Source: Channallabes apus (lineage: Eukaryota > Chordata > Actinopteri > Siluriformes > Clariidae). From it: DNA of 64,000 nt. Below, one piece after another: positions 1 through 9,642 of the stretch. The stretch spans positions 27,846,985 through 27,910,984 of the forward strand of contig CM060106.1 in NCBI GenBank assembly GCA_030522415.1, read 5' to 3'. A program made the position numbers and the translations under genes. The notes below the pieces were generated by a model. It did not search any database. It saw only the letters and a program-made list of their open reading frames with translations, and had not been told where the DNA came from. Positions within the stretch are counted from its first letter, which is position 1, and each line of letters opens with the position of its first letter.

Positions 1-201
1 AACACACATAGCAGCGAACATGTTATAATGTTATCATGGTGTATAATGTTAATAACATGAAGTGTAATCTTTAACAAAGTCGTGCTTTATATTAAAAGGT
101 AATAAAATATAGAACAATTAACACCAGGAAATCTAATAAGAGTGTTATTAAAGTGGTAACTGGCTTGTATTGAAAAACCTTTTCAGATAGTATCTAGTAT
201 A
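1..201. other. Noncoding AT-rich stretch
   Basis: No gene or clear repeat is visible left of the Tc1 element. It is probably intronic to myzap if exon 3 is real. Confidence 0.4.
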
Positions 202-203
202 TA

Positions 204-417
204 CAGTGGTGTGAAAAACTATTTGCCCCCCTCTTGATTTCTTATTCTTTTGCATGTTTGTCACACAAAATGTTTCTGATCATCAAACACATTTAACTAT
301 TAGTCAAAGATAACACTAGTAAACACAAAATGCAGTTTTTAAATGAGGGGTTTTATTATTTAGGGAGAAAAAAAATCCAAACCTACATGGCCCTGTGTGA
401 AAAAATAATTGCCCCCT
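204..417 (+). repeat. Left terminal inverted repeat of the Tc1 element
   Basis: The outer GTGTGAAAAACTATTTGCCC motif (about 211-230) and the inner GTGTGAAAAAATAATTGCCC motif (about 395-414) form the direct repeats inside the inverted repeat. Confidence 0.85.
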
Positions 418-421
418 GAAC

Positions 422-1441
422 CTAATAACTGGTTGGGCCACCCTTAGCAGCAATAACTGCAATCAAGCGTTTGCGATAACTTGCAACGAGTCTTTTACAG
501 CGCTCTGGAGGAATTTTGGCCCACTCATCTTTGCAGAATTGTTGTAATTCAGCTTTATTTGAGGGTTTTCTAGCATGAACCGCCTTTTTAAGGTCATGCC
601 ACAACATCTCAATAGGATTCAGGTCAGGACTTTGACTAGGCCACTCCAAAGTCTTCATTTTGTTTTTCTTCAGCCATTCAGAGGTGGATTTGCTGGTGTG
701 TTTTGGGTCATTGTCCTGCTGCAGCACCCAAGATCGCTTCAGCTTGAGTTGACGAACAGATGGCCGGACATTCTCCTTCAGGATTTTTTGGTAGACAGTA
801 GAATTCATGGTTCCATCTATCACAGCAAGCCTTCCAGGTCCTGAAGCAGCAAAACAACCCCAGACCATCACACTACCACCACCATATTTTACTGTTGGTA
901 TGATGTTCTTTTTCTGAAATGCTGTGTTACTTTTACGCCAGATGTAACGGGACAAGCACCTTCCAAAAAGTTCAACTTTTGTCTCGTCCACAAGGTATTT
1001 TCCCAAAAGTCTTGGCAATCATTGAGATGTTTTTTTAGCAAAATTGAGACGAGCCTTAATGTTCTTTTTGCTTAAAAGTGGTTTCCGCCTTGGAAATCTG
1101 CCATGCAGGCCGTTTTTGCCCAGTCTCTTTCTTATGGTGGAGTCGTGAACACTGACTTTAATTGAGGCAAGTGAGGCCTGCAGTTCTTTAGATGTTGTCC
1201 TGTGGTCTTTTGTGGCCTCTCGGATGAGTTGTCTCTGCGCTCTTGGGGTAATTTTGGTCGGCCGGCCACTCCTGGGAAGGTTCACCACTGTTCCATGTTT
1301 TTGCCATTTGTGGATAATGGCTCTCACTGTGGTTCGCTGGAGTCCCAAAGCTTTAGAAATGGCTTTATAACCTTTACCAGACTGATAGATCTCAATTACT
1401 TTTGTTCTCATTTGTTCCTGAATTTCTTTGGATCTTGGCAC
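422..1441 (-). pseudogene. Tc1 transposase, broken by compensating indels
   Basis: The N-terminal part (1,441-1,019) has the paired helix-turn-helix DNA-binding domain with GRPTKITPRAQRQLIREATK and the typical HGRFPRRKPLLSKKN. The C-terminal part (1,018-422) has the DDE catalytic core: VDETKVELFG (first D), QQDNDPKHTS (second D) and SPDLNPIEMLWHDLK (E). The two halves are in the same frame but separated by a TGA at 1,019-1,021. The bases around it read well as transposase in another frame, beginning at a seven-A homopolymer (about 1,030) and ending near 995. So a +1 indel and a compensating deletion, not a single stop mutation, explain the break. Full length would be about 340 residues, the normal Tc1 size. 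Confidence 0.9.
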
Positions 1442-1604
1442 GATGTCTTGCTTTTGAGGTGCTTTTGGTCTACTTCTCTGTGTCAGGTAGCTCCTATTTA
1501 AGTGATTTCTTGATTGAAACAGGTGTGGCAGTAATCAGGCCTGGGGGTGACTACAGAAATTGATCTCAGGTGTGATAAACCAAAGTTAAGTTATTTTTTA
1601 ACAA

Positions 1605-1820
1605 GGGGGGCAATCACTTTTTCACACAGGGCCATGTAGATTTTGAGTTTTTTTTCTCCCTTAATAACGTAAACCTTCATTTAAAAACTGCATTTTGTGT
1701 TCAATTATGTTATCTTTGACTAATAGTTAACGGTTTTTGATGAGCAGAAACATTTAAGTGTGACAAACATGCAAAAGAATAAGAAATCAGGAAGGGGGCA
1801 AATAGTTTTTCACGCCACTG
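1605..1820 (-). repeat. Right terminal inverted repeat of the Tc1 element
   Basis: This is the reverse complement of the left end with scattered mismatches. It contains the same outer and inner transposase-binding-like motifs. Confidence 0.85.
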
Positions 1821-2274
1821 TATACTATAGACATTACCTGAGAATCAAAACAATAAATGCCAGGAAATGTGGATGGAAAAAAGTGCTTTGTGCTACGCCA
1901 TGCATAATTCATAGAGGATTCACATAACAGTGCTTAAAACAATTACAATCCTTGATAACCACCTGAGGATATGGTTAGAGCAGGAAAAACACATAAATTC
2001 ACAGTCACTCCAGGGATATGCTCGAGTCTTTTAATTTAATCATGTTTTTTTTGTTTTTTAATAAATACCTGGTGTGCTGCATTAATTCATTTTACAACTA
2101 AACTGGTCTGACAAATGAGACAAGCAACATCTTATCCTTTGATTAAAACAATCAGGTAGAATTAATGCTGATAGTCCACCATGGTTAAATCAGCTATGTG
2201 ACTTCTGAGATTATTCTTTGTCAATATATTTGAATTCATTCTTAAGTAAACGCTTGCTTTAAAGCATGGTGTTG

Positions 2275-2485
2275 TTATTCTTTCGGCTGCTCTCATTAAG
2301 TGGTCGAACCATCCAATCGACACAACTTGGCGCAAGTTTTACCCTGGATGCCCTTCCTGATGCAACCCTCCCAATTTATCTGGACTTAGGACTGGCACAC
2401 CTCCAGTGGCTGGGGTTTGGCTGGGAACTGAACCTGGGCCTTCCTCATGGCATACAAGTAACCTAAAACTGAGTCACCAATGCCC
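2275..2485 (+). repeat. Interspersed repeat copy 1
   Basis: TTCGGCTGCTC, followed by CCCTTCCTGATGCAACCCTC and a stretch ending CTGAACCTGGGCC, recurs in similar order at 26,455-26,675. This is a dispersed fish repeat. The short open frame across it is not a gene. Confidence 0.6.
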
Positions 2486-2649
2486 ACAAATCCTCTTGCA
2501 CATATCAATGTATTAAATGTAAAATAATACTACCTGTATAATAATAATATGCCCTACCTGCCCCACTGAGAAAGTCATTCTGCCTTCTTTAACTTTCAGA
2601 CTTCTACATTTCTGGCCCTGCCTTGCCATGTCATGCCATGTCCGCTTAC

Positions 2650-2742
2650 CTTCTCTTCTACAGGTGATTCTCTGCCTGGAGGTCTTTCTCTCTGCATGAG
2701 ACCATTCTTCTTCATCCAGGTGCCATTGACCATCTTGCTGTC
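2650..2742 (-). CDS. myzap: Probable myzap exon 3 (31 codons)
   Basis: This 93-nt exon-like segment, phase 0 at both ends, has acceptor gttgcag/GAC and a strong donor AAG/gtaagc. It encodes DSKMVNGTWMKKNGLMQRE and ends PVEEK. Strand and phase continue those of the two upstream exons. I cannot align it well to mammalian MYZAP beyond a possible NG-x-x-x-K block, so it could be a fish-specific exon or belong to another transcript. The rest of the coiled-coil gene would lie left of position 1. Confidence 0.45.
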
Positions 2743-2865
2743 CTGCAACACAGCACACATTAGGGCTCATTAAGCCACATGTGCTTACAGTCACTGAAAT
2801 TTGTATTAATCCTGACCAGTCACTGGTACCAGGTACATTTGATCTGTCTGTGTATTCATATTTTT

Positions 2866-2935
2866 CATTCATTCATTCATTCATCTTCTATACCGCTTTA
2901 TCCTGTATTTACGGTCGTGGGGACCTGGAGCCTAT
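2866..2935 (-). repeat. SINE 3'-tail fragment
   Basis: An (ATTC)n run followed by CTTCTATACCGCTTTATCCTG and a GGACCTGGAGCC motif matches the 3' end of the tRNA-derived SINE found complete at 36,022, in reverse. Confidence 0.75.
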
Positions 2936-3109
2936 TCATATTTTGTTTTTTAAATAAAAGAAAGATCAGGTGTAACCATTATACATATAATCTGTGGATT
3001 ATAATTATTTGTTGAAATTATTGCAATTATTTCATTTTAATTTGAAAAAAAGTTATTTAAACAAAATTTTACAAAATTTACAAATTGTCATCTTTTTCCA
3101 GCTTCCACA

Positions 3110-3900
3110 GGATTTAAGAGGGTAAGCTACAGACAGGTGCTGCCAATTATCAGTCCTTGATTAATTGATAATCAGCAGGTGTACAGACTTCTATAAAAGC
3201 AGAAGTTTTGGCAGTTTGATTGTCTGGTGTTTGTTCAGGTATTTGTTAACACAATGGCTGAACAGAACGATATAAACAGTGGTCTTAGAGAAGCAATTGT
3301 TGTTGCACACCAATCTGGAAAAGGTTCTAAATCCATTTCCGAATTTGGAATTCAACGTTCTACAGTTGCAAAAATGCAAGAGTTTCATCTTAGACTCAAC
3401 AGGCCTTACTGAGCATGTTAAAGTGCATGACAGCACAACTGGAAGAAGACTAAACAAGTCCTGTTTGTTTGGAATGGTTGCCAGGAGAAAGCCTCTTCTG
3501 TCTAAAAGAAACATGGAAGCACAACTGAGGTTCACAAAACTGCATATGAACAAACAACAAGGCTTCTGGTGACCAAAGCGAAGTTGCTTGGCCTTAAACC
3601 CCAGTGCCATGTTTGCCAAGAACCAAACAGCATTTCAGCAGAAACTCCTCATACCCAATGTCAAGATAAGCAGTAGAGGGGTGATAATTTGGGTTTGTGT
3701 TCCACAATGATGTGAGAGACCAATAAAGTCATATAGGAAAGGATCACTTCAAGTTATTGCTGCTAAGGATGGATCTACAAACTATTGAATCATGGAATAC
3801 TGTTTTTTGGAATTGTACATATGAATTCTTTTTCTTTTTTTCTTTTTATTTGGTAAATAAATAATGGCACAGTGAAAAAGTCATATGTTGTGGTTCATCT
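3110..3900 (+). mobile_element. Decayed Tc1-like transposon
   Basis: From 3,254, MAEQNDINSGLREAIVVAHQ, and then in a shifted frame VHDSTTGRRLNKSCLFGMVA and RRKPLLSKRNMEAQLRFTK, read as Tc1 transposase N-terminal and linker segments. Several frame changes and stops break it, and the catalytic part (to about 3,780) is barely recognisable. It belongs to a different family from the 204-1,820 element. Ends are poorly defined. Confidence 0.75.
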
Positions 3901-4337
3901 GAGTTTGTATTAGCCTAATACTCAGATCTGCTACAGTCAGATGACTTTCATTATGTTTTTACCCAAAAACACATAGAATTAAAAGAGGAGGTACTAACTC
4001 TTGAACATGACTGTATTTTATTGCTACTGGCTTAATTTATATGCTAAATATGAGACAAAGGCATTGAATAGATTTGGAATCGGAGGTCAACCTAGAGATC
4101 AGTCTGGCTTGTGCATTCTGAACAGTCAGACTGTCTGTTTCTTCCAATGTCGTCTAACTGAATAGAGATTTAATCAAATCCAGACATTTCCTCATATTCA
4201 GGAAGCAGTATTCCCTTTTCCCCAATGAGCACATATTTATTACCAACGTAATTTGGCTCATGTAGCAGCTGTGGCTTTTTCTGTTTTACTTGATACTCAA
4301 TACAGAAATCAAGTGCCTAAATTCCATACAACGCCCT

Positions 4338-4778
4338 TGCGAGGGGCGTTCAAGTCAAACTGCTTCTTGTGAAAGCATAAAACCGATTGACATATATAGA
4401 TGACTTCAAGTACAGTACTGTGATGAGATTCTTAGCCACAGTAAAATATTTGAATGGTCAAACATTTTCAAGAAGCCCGTACACCTGGGCGATCCGAAAC
4501 AAGGTGGCTCAAATCCCACTGCAGTCGTCCCTATGAGCATTTAGCAAGTGGAATGCCTGATCCTAGAAAATCATGTCACTAACTTGCGGAAGAGACGCAT
4601 CTGTCTATGGGAACTGTACATATGATCATTTCCAACACTACTTACACATTACAGGGACACGGCTGGGAGCTATTGCAACATCTGGATTATACAGAGAAAT
4701 AAAGGTCGTTTTCACTCTAATAACTCTGTTCTGTTATTCTGCAAAATCAAAATCCCAGTTTGACTTGAACGCCTCTCG
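4338..4778. mobile_element. Short non-autonomous DNA element with 23-24-bp inverted ends
   Basis: The left end GCGAGGGGCGTTCAAGTCAA (4,338 on, continuing ACTG) is matched by its near-perfect complement at 4,755-4,778. The 441-bp body has only a weak 83-codon frame. It looks like a MITE or a deleted mariner-type element. The family is not identified. Confidence 0.6.
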
Positions 4779-5862
4779 TAATAGCCACAAAGCATTTCTT
4801 TTTAAAGTCCTGAACGTGAACTAAATTCTTTATGTAGTCCTCTAAGGACCACAAATAATTGGCATTCACAATTCTATTAGAGAGACAGGAACAATGATTC
4901 CTTTCATTATCTTCAACTTCAAACATCACTCCACTCAGATATACATAGAGATAGTACACAAAGAGCAGGTTGAGAAGGAACAAATATGAATGGCTCGAGG
5001 AATTCAGAAAGGAGAGGCAAGAGTCAGTCAAACTGAGTTGGTTTCAAAGACCCAATAGCATTAGATATCCCTGACATGCCCTGAAATATGGTGTCTTGTT
5101 GGTGAATCAGTAGAGCACAGAGATAGCTTTCCGTAGACGATCATCATGAGACGTTTGATCTTTGGAGTCTGGAGAGGTGACTTCCTGACGTCTGCACACC
5201 CTGGATGAAACAGTGGTTATGTGAACCATTTAATATCTTGAAACCGCCTTTACCATTTTAATATCATAATTGCGATAAATAATTAAGAAATAATAAGCTT
5301 TGTTCATGTAAATACTCCAGATAGTTGACATACTGTACAGTAGTTGACAGCTGTTCTCAGATGGCCTGTGCACATGGTCATCCACAAAGAATTAGGTTAC
5401 TGAACTTAAAGCCTAATTAATTATGGGATGGATCCCTATAACTTTATTCTTGGTACACCTGTAACAAAAAATCACCAACAACTAAACACGAGACATGCTT
5501 CTGTCTCACCTCCAGCTTCTCATCAAGCTAGTTCTACTTGTTCTCTTCCTCTACGTCACAGTCTTTTGTCCATTTTGATGGCCTGAGTAGGTGTGTCACT
5601 GATGGTTCTCTAATAGTAATTATTTTTAGTTTAAAAGAACTTTTGTTTTGTTATGGAGATGCATTTAAAGTTAGCTCTGACCACCCCAGAGGATCTTTCT
5701 GTGATCACAGGTAAAACAAATAGGTTTAGCAGAAATAAAGTGATGTTGTTGATTTGAAAACTAGATGCATACAGTAGATGTGAAGGGCAAGGACACTGAC
5801 ATAAATTATACATTATTAAAAGACTATTTTTCAATTATCTCCTTTTAAAATGAGCTATTATT
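4779..5862. other. Noncoding stretch
   Basis: No gene or mobile element is recognised. An exon-like frame at 5,107-5,191 was considered and rejected. Confidence 0.4.
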
Positions 5863-6163
5863 GGCGGCACGGTGGCTTAATGGGTAGCACTGCTGACTTA
5901 CACCTCCAGGTCAGGGGTTTGATTCCCGCTTCGGATCTGCATGCATGGAGTTTGCATGTTCTCCCTGTGCTTGCTGGCTTTCCTCCCAGAGTCCAAAGAC
6001 ATACTGCACCAATACAAAGACAATTGTCATTGCCAAATTTCCCATGGTGTGTGAATGTTGACCGGAGATTCTACCATGGTCATATAAATGGGAATAAATA
6101 CAACGGTCACTATTGGTCTCCACGGTCCCTAGTTGGACTACAGAGATTCCTAGATGGATGGAT
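5863..6163 (+). mobile_element. tRNA-derived SINE, copy A (GGAT-tail type)
   Basis: It starts GGCGGCACGGTGGCTTAATG (Pol III A box) and has a B-box-like GGTTTGATTCC, then GGAGTTTGCATGTTCTCCC and CAGAGTCCAAAGACAT, and ends in a GGATGGATGG tail. It is diverged from the other copies. Confidence 0.8.
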
Positions 6164-7079
6164 GTTCATTACAAAAACAGTTAAAGAGATGTTCCCATAA
6201 CAGACAGGGTGAGGGTGCAGAAACACACTCAATACAGGTCAAAGCAAATTTTGTTTACATTACATAGTGTCCGAAAATCCACAAATCAGTAAGGGTTAAA
6301 TTCTGAATACTTAATATTGCTCTACCTCTTATGCTCTGTATATTTTCTCAAGATTTTGCTTTTTAAAAAATCCCATTGATTCCTCACCTTGTGGACACCC
6401 TGTGTATTACAATTAAAATGTCAAGCAAGCTAAATTCCGCCATGAGCTACAGTACATAAATACAACCAGCACATTACTGTACATGTCACACCAGAGACAA
6501 AACAAACATGAGATCATTGATACAGTATATTAGAGAATGCATATTGCTCAGTTCTCTAGGCAACTGATAACTGTCTGGTGCACCGCCCTCCTAGACCCAT
6601 CATTACTTACAGTCAAGGCTGTTAGGAGGAGGTCTAAGAGATAAGATAAGATTTTTGTGAGAATATATTTGTACCCACCTCAGACACCTTTTAGGAGCTG
6701 TCTACAGAAGTTTGAACCAGATCCTGTATAATTGTGCCAGAAACACACTGAACAAGGAGATGAGTTGCCAAGAGGGGCACCTCTAAAAAGCCTAGGAACA
6801 AAAAACATTACTGAATACTTGGCCACCTTCCCCCGGTTTGGTGGACCATCAACAGCTAGCTGATGACCTGAATATGAATATTCAACACACCCAGGCCAAC
6901 ACCCCAAACTCAAGATAAGGTCCTCCTGAAACAAACATCCAGAAAAACAGCACGGTGTCTCAGGCTCTGAGAACCTGTGCTAAGCAGTTTGTCCCTTTCT
7001 GCACACAAATCACCAGAACAGTGAAATACCATCTTGGTAGTATCATCCCAATTAAAAAAAACAGGATCTCAGGGTTAAA

Positions 7080-7960
7080 TCACTACATATCTGTCCTGTA
7101 AGAGAAAGTTGCTAGCTAACCTGAAGGACATCTTCTGGCTCCCTGCTAGGCCCGCTTTAATTTATCTATTGGAGGTACTGTAATAGGTCAAAGTATGGTA
7201 CTACTGCTTTATATCCTCCAAAACCTCAGCCATACAGCGACCTGTGAAGAATCCTATTACAGACACCATCATCTCTGATGTTCTCTAGATAAAACTGATC
7301 CAACTCTTTTTGCACGTCTCTTACTCTAATGAATTGCCAGTTTCCTGACAGACAGCTGCAGATGAGATTCACCACCAGTACCTGCACAAATAAGATGTGT
7401 GCTTTCCATACTGCTCTTCAACCTCATTACAAATCCATGTAAACTCTTGATGACATTACAGACATGGGCTTCATCCAGTACAGTGATGAGTCTCTGCTAA
7501 CAAAAACAAGGTGGACCAGTTGAATGTCTAGTGCACCTAGAGCTGAACATGTGCAACTTCAGAACAAAATCCCACTCCACTTCCCCTCTTCACTATAATG
7601 AACAGCACAGGATCAGCTGTGGAGTTCTTCAGGTTCCTCGGCTGTATAATCTCACAGGACGAGAAGGAGCTGCTATGATCAAGTATACAGTAGCAATATA
7701 ATAGAGCATACTTTAATAACTGGTTGGTTTGGTTCAGCCACTGAATCACTCCAAAGAGGACTTCAACAAACTTATTACTGAGGTAATCACGGGTCCCTCA
7801 TTGCCCACTCTTTAGGACTTACCCAAGGTCAGAAAGGACACTAATCATGGACCCTACAAGACCCTACAAACCCTAGCTGTGAACTCTGGTTATAGGTTAT
7901 AGTACTGAAAATTTTTGCTATTGCTTCTACCTAGATTAGATATCCTGGTTTGCACATTCA
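7080..7960 (+). mobile_element. Decayed non-LTR retrotransposon (reverse transcriptase 3' part)
   Basis: Broken frames give CVLSILLFNLITNP (the GC-LSP-LF block of LINE reverse transcriptases), MNSTGSAVEFFRFLG followed by ISQDEKELL (NG-AVE-V-SF-FLG-ISQDL), and ESILTTGWFGSATESLQR (the SIL-Y-WYG-C block) in the expected order over about 500 bp. Stops and shifts are frequent, so it is an old, 5'-truncated copy. It may extend left to about 6,600. The clade is not determined. Confidence 0.6.
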
Positions 7961-8167
7961 AGAATGTGTAATGGTTTTATTGGTTTATGTTCATATTGTT
8001 CAATTTTATTACCCCCCCCCCTGTCCCCCAACACACTTTAATATATTCCTCTCTGTGCTGCACTCATTATAAGTACAGGAAGCACCTGTAAGCAGAAAAC
8101 AATAAAAAAATTTATATAAAGCTGTTTCTATATTTTTGAAAGCTGACAATAAGTCTTTTCAGAGTAT

Positions 8168-8191
8168 GTGTACACCGACACCGGTGTACAC
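8168..8191. repeat. Perfect 10-bp inverted repeat, 4-bp loop
   Basis: GTGTACACCG, ACAC, CGGTGTACAC form a perfect hairpin. No flanking gene explains it. Confidence 0.7.
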
Positions 8192-8404
8192 CTAGTTCAC
8201 CGTTTGGCCTGTTAGTTTTACTGTGTTCCCAACATCACATGCAAAATATAGTGGACATATATTAACTATTAGTTATTTAATATTAGATTGCTTATCTAAA
8301 ACTAGATTAACACCTGGATCCCCCAGACATATTTAATTATTAGAGACAGGAATCACCAGGGACCAGCTGATACGTTATTATCACCATATATACTGTAGGT
8401 GCTG

Positions 8405-8530
8405 ATTCAATTCAATTCAATTCAATTTTATTTATATAGCGCTTTTAACAATGTTCATTGTCTCAAAGCAGCTTCACAAAAATGTAAGAAATTTAACATT
8501 AACAATTAAAAAAAAAAAAAAAAAAAAAAT
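8405..8530 (+). repeat. Dispersed repeat fragment with A-rich tail
   Basis: The (ATTCA)n tract, then TTTATTTATATAGCGCTTTT and CATTGTCTCAAAGCAGCTTC, is a very common fish repeat end, followed by an A-rich run. The gypsy element inserted about 150 bp further right. Confidence 0.65.
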
Positions 8531-8677
8531 CCGATTTGTATTGCAATACTATTAATCCCTTGATTTTATAAATATCAATATAAAGTGCTTTCTGTGAATG
8601 TGTGTAAATAGATTAGAGCTGTAACCTGTAAACTATATGGAAACTGGAGCCGTTTATCAACTCAAATTCAAACATAT

Positions 8678-9083
8678 TGTCATGCACACTCAGCCGCGAC
8701 CGGCACTAGGACCCGGAAGTAAGGCGGTCGCGAAGCTGAAAGCATAAAAGGAAACAAGATGGCGGCGCACATCGCTCTGTCATTGAGTTAAGCCCATGTC
8801 TGTTCGGAATCGTTCCAGTATATGTGAGTACTCACTTTCTTGGTTATCTTTTCAGACTGAGTGTGTATTTATAGGACTAGGGTTAGATTGTGTCTCTCCT
8901 GTGCTCATTGTGTGTGAGAGTCCTTATAATAAATCGCGTGATTATCCTGCCTGCTCGTGTTTATCCGCGTTTGGGTTTACCATTCACGCTACAGGGCTAA
9001 CTGCTAAGGCTATCTGTTCATCCTGGTTAGTTCGTGACAGATAGCACGATCATCATTCTGGTCATCCCGGTTAGTTCGTGACA
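8678..9083 (+). repeat. 5' LTR
   Basis: It starts TGTCATGCAC and ends TTCGTGACA. It includes an ETS site (CCGGAAGT, about 8,713), a TATA-like ATAAAAG (8,744-8,750), a YY1-type AAGATGGCGGC (8,757-8,767) and a polyadenylation signal AATAAA (8,928-8,933). This puts the R start near 8,772. Confidence 0.96.
8711..8784 (+). promoter_or_regulatory. LTR core promoter
   Basis: The ETS site, TATA-like box, YY1-type site and presumed start (about 8,770-8,775) lie within 75 bp. The same layout recurs in the 3' LTR and, reversed, at 9,085-9,191. The start is inferred from TATA spacing and from the self-priming complementarity. Confidence 0.55.
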
Positions 9084-9084
9084 G

Positions 9085-9096
9085 AATGACAGAGCG
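9085..9096 (+). other. Putative self-priming primer-binding site
   Basis: AATGACAGAGCG lies one base after the 5' LTR and is complementary to CGCTCTGTCATT at the predicted 5' end of the RNA (8,773-8,784). In Tf1/sushi elements the mRNA 5' end folds back on the PBS and acts as primer. No tRNA-complementary PBS is seen. Confidence 0.6.
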
Positions 9097-9191
9097 ATGT
9101 GCGCCGCCATCTTGTTTCCTTTTATGCTTTCAGCTTCGCGACCGCCTTACTTCCGGGTCCTAGTGCCGGTCGCGGCTGAGTGTGCATGACA
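9085..9191 (-). repeat. Inverted 107-bp copy of the LTR start (U3 plus first bases of R)
   Basis: The sequence is a perfect reverse complement of 8,678-8,784 as far as I can read it. It begins one base after the 5' LTR and ends exactly at the complement of the LTR terminus (CATGACA). Its first 12 bases double as the expected self-priming PBS. It replaces the normal leader and gag start. Confidence 0.95.
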
Positions 9192-9619
9192 GTGGGGGAG
9201 ACGCAGCTCTCCGGACGTCCTACTTCGAGGGGCTGGCTAGTCGTATCAAAGATGAGCTAGCCGGACGAGAGCTACCAGCCACACTGGAAGGGCTAATCCA
9301 GCTAGTCCTCCGGGTCGATCAGCGCCTCCTCTCTCGTCCGAAGCCAGCACCCCGAACCCTGTCGCCACCATCCACTTATACCCACACTGCACCAAGACCA
9401 CCACCCACCGTCACCACAGCTTTTCCTGGACGTGTCGGATCTCCACCCCCTGCCGTGGTTGACACCGGAGCCGGGGAACCCATGCAACTAGGGCGCGCCT
9501 CCCTGACCGTGGCGGAACGCCAGAGACGTTACCGCGAGGGACTGTGCGCCTATTGCGGCTCAGCAGCGCACCACCGAGCCACCTGCCCGTCTCGTCCGGG
9601 AAACGCCCAGACCCGGTGA
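9192..9619 (+). pseudogene. gag, 5'-truncated (capsid end and zinc knuckle remain)
   Basis: Gag packages the element's RNA into virus-like particles. From the junction at 9,192 the frame reads [20 protein letters not shown], the end of the capsid-like domain, then a P-rich linker and [25 protein letters not shown] zinc knuckle follows ([14 protein letters not shown], 9,545-9,586), and the frame stops at 9,617-9,619. A typical gag of this group is about 350-400 residues; some 200 or more N-terminal residues and the ATG are missing. No in-frame ATG precedes the capsid remnant. Confidence 0.85.
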
Positions 9620-9642
9620 GAGATAGGAGAGACTCCCCGGGT
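9598..9642 (+). promoter_or_regulatory. -1 ribosomal frameshift signal between gag and pol
   Basis: The slippery heptamer G_GGA_AAC (9,598-9,604) is in the gag reading frame. A 6-nt spacer and a 6-bp stem follow (ACCCGG 9,611-9,616 with CCGGGT 9,637-9,642). Slipping by -1 leads directly into pol as [12 protein letters not shown]. The gag stop lies in the loop. Confidence 0.7.

Larger units (their letters stand above)
204..1820 (-). mobile_element. Tc1-like DNA transposon with long paired terminal repeats
   Basis: This 1,617-bp element begins CAGTGGTGTGAAAAAC and ends with its complement. It is flanked by TA on both sides (202-203 and 1,821-1,822), the target duplication of Tc1/mariner. Terminal inverted repeats are about 215 bp (204-417 and 1,605-1,820). 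Each holds an outer and an inner copy of a GTGTGAAAAA motif followed by a C-rich stretch, the IR/DR layout in which transposase binds two sites per end. The body carries one transposase gene on the minus strand with small breaks, so the copy is probably inactive but has intact ends. Confidence 0.92.

Noticed and set aside
1019..1021. In-frame TGA as a selenocysteine or readthrough codon
   Set aside because: The surrounding bases read as transposase in another frame, so indels explain it better.
5107..5191. Minus-strand exon-like segment ending in a stop (acceptor gtgcag, frame RQEVTSPDSKDQTS...)
   Set aside because: It starts with a split codon (one base), which does not fit the phase-0 myzap exons; it matches no family I know and has only one splice site, so chance is likely.
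8796..9044. 82-codon frame present twice (also 13,081-13,329)
   Set aside because: It is a chance frame in the two identical LTRs, not a duplicated gene.
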